Positions 59,099 through 64,000 of a stretch of DNA of 64,000 nt are shown in pieces. The position numbers and the translations under genes were made by a program. Source of the stretch: Gordoniibacillus chartarius. Lineage in GTDB: Bacteria > Bacillota > Bacilli > Paenibacillales > NBRC-103111. Numbering within the stretch: position 1 is the stretch's first letter; each line of letters opens with the position of its first letter. The notes beneath the pieces are model-generated. The model was given only the letters and a program-made list of their open reading frames with translations. It had not been told where the DNA came from and ran no database searches. The stretch spans positions 1 to 64,000 of the forward strand of contig NZ_JBHLWN010000014.1 in NCBI RefSeq assembly GCF_042432825.1, given 5' to 3'.

Positions 59099-60006
59099 TA
59101 ACGTCCACCTCCTTGGGAAGGCGCGGCGGTCAGCTCGATGACGCGCTTGCGCGCGGCCTTCTTCTGGCCGACGGTTCTGCGCACCGAAGGCAGCACAAGC
59201 ACTACAATAACGATCAGCGCGGTAATCAGCTTCAGATCGGATGCGCTGAGCCATTCGACCCGGAGCGCGATCGCATAAATCATCCGGTACACGATCGAGC
59301 CGAGCACGGCCGCGAGCGTCGCCCGGAATATCGAGCCGCCGCCGAAGATCGCTTCGCCGATAATAACGGAAGCAAGTCCGATAACGATCATGCCGATACC
59401 CATCGAGATGTCGGCAAAGCCCGACTGCTGGGCGATCAGCCCTCCGGATAAGGCGACAAGACCGTTCGATAAGCTGACGCCGATAATCTTCGTCGTGTCC
59501 GTATTGGCGCCGAACGAGCGGATCATTCGAGAGTTGTCACCGGTCGCCCTGAGCGCAAGACCCAGATCGGTAGCGAAAAATGCATCGAGCAGCAATTTCA
59601 CAACGACTACGACGATCAGCATCATGAGCAAGGTTGTCTCCGGGTTGAATATCGTCCCGGTGCCGAGCAGTGAAATGTTTGGTTTACCGCCCATGATGCG
59701 CATATTGATCGAATACAAGGCAATCATCATGAGAATACCGGACAGGAGACCGTTGATTTTCCCCTTTGTATGCAAGAGGCCGGTCAGCGCACCGGCGGCA
59801 AGACCGCTCGCAAGAGCCGCCAGCGTAGCCAGCCATGGAGATGCGCCGTGTGTAATGAGTATGGCCGCGACCGCCCCGCCTGTCGCAAAGCTGCCGTCCA
59901 CCGTCAAATCCGGAAAATCAAGAATGCGATACGTAATATAAACGCCCAGCGCCATCAGCGCATACAGCAGACCGAGCTCGACGGCGCCGGTCATGGATTC
60001 CAACAT
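59098..60006 (-). CDS. ABC transporter permease (TrpY-like)
   Basis: A 302-residue permease of the branched-chain amino acid/BmpA-type fold with about nine helices. The segment YITYRILDFPDLTVDGSFATG near the N-terminus is typical of the tryptophan/tyrosine-type (DUF534-linked) importers. LGLALRATGDNSRMIRSFG is the coupling loop. It lies between the binding protein (71 bases upstream) and the ATPase. Confidence 0.92.
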   Translation of the reverse strand: MLESMTGAVELGLLYALMALGVYITYRILDFPDLTVDGSFATGGAVAAILITHGASPWLATLAALASGLAAGALTGLLHTKGKINGLLSGILMMIALYSINMRIMGGKPNISLLGTGTIFNPETTLLMMLIVVVVVKLLLDAFFATDLGLALRATGDNSRMIRSFGANTDTTKIIGVSLSNGLVALSGGLIAQQSGFADISMGIGMIVIGLASVIIGEAIFGGGSIFRATLAAVLGSIVYRMIYAIALRVEWLSASDLKLITALIVIVVLVLPSVRRTVGQKKAARKRVIELTAAPSQGGGR

Positions 60007-60076
60007 ATCAATTTCACTCCTTTACGAATAAAAGAAGGGTGAACGTTAGGCGCGTCCACCCCGGTTCAAGCTGGAA

Positions 60077-61120
60077 TTATTGAATAATGTTCGTTGTTTT
60101 GTCCTTCACCGCGTTTTTCATTTCATCGGTAACCGTGACGCCTTGCGCCGCCGCCGCTTTCAGGTTCAGGATCAAATCGAGGTTCTCCGGCAGGGTGACT
60201 TTCATATCCGCCGGTTTCTTGCCGTTCTTCAAAACGTCAACCGCCATTTGACCGACTTGGTAGCCGTGATCGTAGTATTTGAAGCCGACGGTTGCGAAAG
60301 CGCCCTTCTCGACGGTTTCACGGTCGCTGGAGAACAACGGAATCTTATTCTTCTGCGCCGTCTGAATGATCGTATCGACGCCGCTCACGACCATGTTGTC
60401 GAGCGTAATATAGAATGCATCGACTCGGCCGACGAGCGATTCCGCCGCCTGCTTCACTTCCGACGTATTCGTAACCGGAGCCTTGACCAGCTTCACGCCG
60501 GCCTTAGCCAGCTCCTTCTCGGCCTTGTCGGCCATAATGACCGCGTTCGGCTCGCCCTGATTGATCACGATGCCGACGTTCTTCACGTTCTTGAAATTCG
60601 TTGTAATGAAGCTCATGAGCTGAGTGATCGCTTCCGGGTTCGTATCCGCGGCGCCGGAGATGTTGCCGCCCGGCTTATCGAGATTCGGTACGATCTTTGC
60701 AGCGACCGGATCGGTAACGGCGGCAAACAGAACCGGCGCGCTCTTCACCTGCTGGGCGACCGCCAGCGCGGACGGCGTCGCAATAGCCAGTACGAGATCC
60801 TGATTCTTGGACGCGATCTTCTGAGCGATCGACAAGTTGTTCGCCTGATCGCCTTGTGCGTTGTTGTAGTCCAGCTTCAGGTTTTGGCCTTCGACAATTC
60901 CCGCGTCCTTGAGCGCCGCAAGGAAGCCTTGACGGGTCGCATCAAGCGACGGGTGTTCGACGATCTGCGAGATCGCGACGGAATACGTTTTGCCGCCGGC
61001 GGCAGGTGCGGGAGCCGTCGAGCCTGCTGTGTTCGGCTGTGCGGCATCCTTCTGGCCGCAGCCGACGACGCCGAGCATAACGGCGGATAAAGCGAGGGAA
61101 AGCAGAGCTTTGTTTTTCAA
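60077..61120 (-). CDS. ABC substrate-binding lipoprotein (TrpX-like, DUF534)
   Basis: A 347-residue binding protein. The signal peptide ends in VVGCG (lipobox Cys near residue 21). The mature part shows VAISQIVEHPSLDATRQGF, the DUF534/ABC_sub_bind signature, and LFAAVTDPVAAKIV. Relatives import tryptophan, tyrosine or other aromatic compounds. The TTG start follows GAAAGGGG by about 9 bases. It has its own promoter, and its leader is not a T-box, so regulation differs from trpS. Confidence 0.93.
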   Translation of the reverse strand: MKNKALLSLALSAVMLGVVGCGQKDAAQPNTAGSTAPAPAAGGKTYSVAISQIVEHPSLDATRQGFLAALKDAGIVEGQNLKLDYNNAQGDQANNLSIAQKIASKNQDLVLAIATPSALAVAQQVKSAPVLFAAVTDPVAAKIVPNLDKPGGNISGAADTNPEAITQLMSFITTNFKNVKNVGIVINQGEPNAVIMADKAEKELAKAGVKLVKAPVTNTSEVKQAAESLVGRVDAFYITLDNMVVSGVDTIIQTAQKNKIPLFSSDRETVEKGAFATVGFKYYDHGYQVGQMAVDVLKNGKKPADMKVTLPENLDLILNLKAAAAQGVTVTDEMKNAVKDKTTNIIQ

Positions 61121-61567
61121 GAATATGTACCCCTTTCAAATTCTAGTGTGTTACCGCTTTCGCGCGGGAAAGTGCCAAATTAGGTCTAAAGTCCTCTGTT
61201 TCAAGCACCTAACTGTCTGCGTGCCCACGAAGCGCCTCTAATTAACCATAGTTTAATGTGCTTGCTGCGCTCCGTCAATGATAAATATCTGCTAGAGCCA
61301 AAATGAAAAAGACGGACCACTGCTCGTGCAGCAGGCCCGCTCCCAATCGGCTGATCTATCATTCGCCAAATTTTTCAAGAGATTGCGTTCATTGGGGTGG
61401 TCGTCTCCTCATTCGGGTCCGGCAAATAAATGAGACCAATCAAACCCACCTTTTTCCTGTTTGGATACCGTTTATTTCCGGAATCGTTCTCGTCGTATCG
61501 GCATAGCCGGACATCCGCCAGGGTAATCTAACCTGCGAAAGCAGCATATTCTTTGGAGGTTGATGGC
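61121..61567. other. Intergenic region between the ABC operon and the Mn-catalase gene
   Basis: It contains the ABC promoter (61250-61278), a leader with a TTAGGT/ACCTAA hairpin (about 61178-61215) and, further on, an open frame at 61303-61506 that I do not accept as a gene. A promoter for the catalase-like gene was not identified. Confidence 0.6.
61250..61278 (-). promoter_or_regulatory. Promoter of the TrpXYZ-like ABC operon
   Basis: TTGACG, 17 bases, TAAACT on the minus strand, leaving a leader of about 125 bases. Confidence 0.7.
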
Positions 61568-62458
61568 ATGTTTTTTTATACAGAACAGCTGATTAACGAG
61601 ATCGTTCCGGATGAGCCGGATCCGGCCGCAGCCAAAGCGCTGCAAGAAATTTTGGGAGGCCATTTCGGCGAAATGAGAACGATGATGCAGTTCTCGTTCC
61701 AGAGCGCCAACTTCCGCGGTCCGGCGACCCAATACCGCGATTTGATCCGCGGCATTTTCCTGGAAGAGATTTCTCACGTCGAGCTGGTGCAAACGACGAT
61801 CAACCAGCTGCTGGACGGCTCGGGGACCCCGAAGCAGGACGGAGCCTCCGGCGATGCGGCCTTGAAGAACGCCACCGGCGACGGTATCACGTACCATTAC
61901 ATCATCGGGGCCCAAAGCTCGCTTCCGGTCGATTCCGCCGGCAACCCGTGGAACGGCTCGTGGGTGTATGATCACGGCAATCTCGTCAGCAATTTGTTGG
62001 ACAACCTCGTCCTGGAGGCGACAGGCACGCTGCAGAAGTCAAGGATTTACGAGATGAGCTCCAACAAGACGCTGCGCGAAACGCTGGCCTTCTTGATGGT
62101 ACGCGACAATGCGCACCAGAACGCGTACGCGAAAGCGCTGGAAACGCTCGGCGTCAATTGGGGCAAAGTGCTGCCGGTACCCCAATACGATTTGAACCAA
62201 TACCCGGAATGCCGTAAATATTTGGAGCGCGGCTGGAACAACGTGCAGTTCAATTTCCGCTTGGACCCTACACGGATCGGGGAGATCTTCAGCGGCCCTT
62301 CTCCGGACCGCAGCGGCGGCATGCTGTCCGTCGAGCCGCCTCCGGCAGGGTTCCCGGTGCCGGTACTTGCCGAGCGTCCGATGGAGCACAGCCCTGGCAT
62401 TCCGGTGCCGTCTCCTGCAGCGGCGCAACAACAACAGCAGCAGCCGGTTATGGCGTAA
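61568..62458 (+). CDS. Manganese catalase-like (CotJC/YdbD family) protein
   Basis: A 296-residue ferritin-fold protein with a di-manganese-type helix bundle. Ligands in the expected spacing appear as HFGEMRTMMQF, FLEEISHVELVQ and, later, LVLEATGTLQKSR and RDNAHQNAYAKAL. The C-terminal ~60 residues are Pro/Gln/Ala-rich with a run of Gln. Homologues are spore-coat or general peroxide-protective catalases. The ATG at 61568 is 8 bases after GGAGG; 61553 would overlap that site. A terminator follows. Confidence 0.92.
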   Translation: MFFYTEQLINEIVPDEPDPAAAKALQEILGGHFGEMRTMMQFSFQSANFRGPATQYRDLIRGIFLEEISHVELVQTTINQLLDGSGTPKQDGASGDAALKNATGDGITYHYIIGAQSSLPVDSAGNPWNGSWVYDHGNLVSNLLDNLVLEATGTLQKSRIYEMSSNKTLRETLAFLMVRDNAHQNAYAKALETLGVNWGKVLPVPQYDLNQYPECRKYLERGWNNVQFNFRLDPTRIGEIFSGPSPDRSGGMLSVEPPPAGFPVPVLAERPMEHSPGIPVPSPAAAQQQQQQPVMA

Positions 62459-62488
62459 CATCAAGCACAAGAGCACACTGCAAATAAG

Positions 62489-62518
62489 ATCGGCAGCTGG
62501 CAGGCTGCCGATTTTTTA
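62489..62518 (+). terminator. Terminator of the Mn-catalase-like gene
   Basis: ATCGGCAGC/GCTGCCGAT is a 9-bp stem followed by TTTTTATT. Confidence 0.9.
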
Positions 62519-62780
62519 TTGGTCTACGCAGTGGACTTGTCTAGACCATTACCTCACTGCGGAAATGTATCTCTTCCGGCATGATGATTGCCTTCCCTTC
62601 GAATAATAGGTCCACTCCACTCGATCAACCTCATCCAAGTTACTCGCATTAGCTGCCGGCATATTTCTTAAGGAGTCTATTTTATGCCTCAGATAATCAA
62701 TATGTTCGAGTATCCTAACAAGGATTATTCATAGCCGGCCTAAGGAACGCTTTTGCTGCAAACTTGCTTGCCGGAAATCG
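62519..62780. other. Non-coding stretch upstream of the CDF promoter
   Basis: I see no gene, RNA or repeat in these roughly 260 bases. The CDF promoter follows directly at 62781. Confidence 0.6.
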
Positions 62781-62809
62781 TTGCAGGAACAAGCGTTCTA
62801 GCGTATAAT
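62781..62809 (+). promoter_or_regulatory. Sigma-A promoter of the CDF transporter gene
   Basis: TTGCAG, 17 bases, TATAAT. Confidence 0.78.
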
Positions 62810-62825
62810 GCCAGCAAGGATGCGT

Positions 62826-62839
62826 CGCCCATATGGGCG
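62826..62839. promoter_or_regulatory. 14-bp palindrome CGCCCATATGGGCG in the CDF leader
   Basis: A perfect palindrome between the -10 and the ribosome site. Placement suits a repressor operator for a metal exporter; it is GC-rich, unlike Zur/Fur or CzrA sites. Confidence 0.5.
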
Positions 62840-62861
62840 CATTCCGGAGGAGGAATCGGAC

Positions 62862-63812
62862 ATGAGTGCACCGGAATACGATTATCACCATCTTGAACAC
62901 GTCAAGGAACAAAGCAAATCGCAGCGAACGTTATGGATTACTCTCTTCTTAACGCTGTTCTTCACGATTGTCGAAGTGATCGGAGGACTCGTCTCGGGTT
63001 CGCTTGCGCTGCTGTCGGATTCGGCTCATATGATATCGGACGTGCTGGCGCTCGGACTGAGCATGCTGGCCGTATACTTGGCGCGAAGACCTCCGAATCC
63101 CCGGTTTACGTTCGGATACCTGCGCTTTGAGATTATTGCATCGTTCCTGAACGGACTGGCGCTTATCGTCATTGCCGCCGGCATCTTCATCGAAGCCGTG
63201 AAGCGATTTTTGAATCCCCAGGAAATCGATTTCTACACGATGCTGACGATCGCCTCGATCGGACTGGTCGTCAATATCGTCTTAACGATCGTGCTGCACC
63301 GCTCCATGGAAGAGGAAGAGAACCTGAACATCCAGAGTGCGCTGTGGCATTTTATCGGCGACTTGATTTCCTCAATCGGGGTTATCGTTTCGGCCGTATT
63401 GATTTTATTTACAGGGTTGACCTGGTTTGACCCCATCATTTCGCTCGTCATCGGCATCATTTTATCTTCCGGCGGCTACAAAATCATTCGGGAATCATAT
63501 TTCATTCTTATGGAATCCGTTCCGGAGAAGTTCGATCTGGAGGAAATCCGCGCATCGCTTGCCGAGGTGGAAGGCGTGGAGGACGTACACGAAATGCACC
63601 TTTGGGCGATCTCTACGGACCACTACTCGCTGACCGCGCACGTGTTCGTCGATCCGGACATCCAGCCGTTCTGCATCATCCTGGCGATTAACGAAACGCT
63701 TCAGGAAAAGTACGGCATCACCCATTCCACCATCCAAATGGAGCATGCCAACATTCACCCGCACGGGGAATACGGCAAAGAGTTCCTGCGCAATCGGGCT
63801 AATCACCAATAA
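62862..63812 (+). CDS. Cation diffusion facilitator (CzcD-type metal exporter)
   Basis: A 316-residue CDF protein with six helices and a C-terminal metal-binding domain. The transport-site HxxxD pairs are SDSAHMISD in helix 2 and LWHFIGDLISS in helix 5. It exports Zn, Co or similar divalent ions by proton exchange. A short His-containing N-terminus (YHHLEHVKEQ) may help bind metal. The ATG at 62862 is 8 bases after GGAGGAGG. It is monocistronic, with a terminator downstream. Confidence 0.95.
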   Translation: MSAPEYDYHHLEHVKEQSKSQRTLWITLFLTLFFTIVEVIGGLVSGSLALLSDSAHMISDVLALGLSMLAVYLARRPPNPRFTFGYLRFEIIASFLNGLALIVIAAGIFIEAVKRFLNPQEIDFYTMLTIASIGLVVNIVLTIVLHRSMEEEENLNIQSALWHFIGDLISSIGVIVSAVLILFTGLTWFDPIISLVIGIILSSGGYKIIRESYFILMESVPEKFDLEEIRASLAEVEGVEDVHEMHLWAISTDHYSLTAHVFVDPDIQPFCIILAINETLQEKYGITHSTIQMEHANIHPHGEYGKEFLRNRANHQ

Positions 63813-63821
63813 CCTACGGAA

Positions 63822-63873
63822 AAATCCTTAAGCCGGCGGAACCGACGCGGCCGCGAGCTTAAGGATTTTTTTT
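63822..63873 (+). terminator. Terminator of the CDF gene
   Basis: AAATCCTTAAGC/GCTTAAGGATTT is a 12-bp perfect stem followed by more Ts. Confidence 0.92.
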
Positions 63874-63982
63874 GCGTTGCGCGTAAGTCCGGATAGCTGT
63901 CATCAGGGGACCGCGGAATAATGAAAAGCAGCTCGCGGCGTATTATACTATACCTATTACAACCAGAGTCAGGAGAATGGAC

Positions 63983-64000
63983 ATGTTCCTAGCAATCGCA
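63983..64000 (+). CDS. Start of a further gene, cut by the window edge
   Basis: Six codons (MFLAIA) follow an AGGAG site by 7 bases, with a TATACT-like -10 about 40 bases upstream. Too little is visible to name it. Confidence 0.45.

Noticed and set aside
61121..61249. T-box or other riboswitch ahead of the TrpXYZ-like operon
   Set aside because: No T-box sequence or specifier loop; the TTAGGT/ACCTAA hairpin fits no class I know.
61303..61506. 67-residue open frame
   Set aside because: No ribosome site, composition unlike neighbours, no recognisable motif.

Overview
The window reads as chromosomal DNA of an endospore-forming, GC-rich Firmicute of the Paenibacillaceae type. The basis is two alpha/beta-type small acid-soluble spore protein genes with sigma-G-like promoters, a GerQ spore-coat gene, a T-box-controlled trpS, bshA for bacillithiol, a KimA-type potassium importer, Bacillus YfhP, YkuS and YusU relatives, strong GGAGG ribosome sites, frequent GTG/TTG starts and many rho-independent terminators. 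I saw no rRNA, tRNA, CRISPR array, prophage or insertion sequence. The species call is an inference.

Layout. 0-6 kb: Toprim protein, the ctaB-sco cytochrome oxidase assembly pair, an orphan response regulator, gerQ, yfhP and the first SASP gene. 6-11 kb: bshA, trpS with its T-box leader, and a YcgR/YcgQ-like permease pair with a histidine-rich loop. 11-17 kb: a sugar ABC importer (binding protein, double ATPase, permease), an MFS exporter and an RNase H family protein. 17-26 kb: a VanW protein, a diguanylate cyclase translationally coupled to a solute-binding protein, a GH2 beta-mannosidase and a MATE-like protein with a small partner. 26-35 kb: the second SASP gene, an intergenic region with large inverted repeats, a hydrolase/ECF sigma/DEAD-box helicase cluster, small conserved proteins, SDR plus CheX, and a HAD phosphatase. 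35-45 kb: a TolC-like/ABC-2 permease/HlyD efflux operon divergent from a LysR gene, a PAP2 phosphatase with a two-component system, a second LysR gene and a PHP phosphatase. 45-54 kb: kimA, then RDD, SpoIIM-like, DUF58, MoxR, DUF4350, DUF4129 and a large membrane protein. 54-64 kb: membrane proteins, ung, MarR plus MFS, a TrpXYZ-like ABC importer, a manganese-catalase-like protein, a CDF metal transporter and the first codons of one further gene.

The most system-like stretches are three. The RDD/SpoIIM/DUF58/MoxR/DUF4350/DUF4129 block (47.3-54.2 kb) resembles a gene neighbourhood I recall from Actinobacteria whose function is unknown. The HlyD/ABC-2/TolC-like operon encodes a tripartite-looking exporter in an apparently single-membrane organism, with no ATPase gene beside it. 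The diguanylate cyclase and solute-binding protein overlap by four bases, which suggests a ligand-sensing c-di-GMP module. Regulation is unusually readable: a T-box with a UGG specifier, two sigma-G promoters, a MarR operator over its own -10, a LysR T-N11-A dyad in a divergent promoter region, and direct repeats ahead of the PAP2/two-component operon.

All family names come from reading the translations by eye. No database search was run, and starts were chosen from ribosome-site spacing and family habit.
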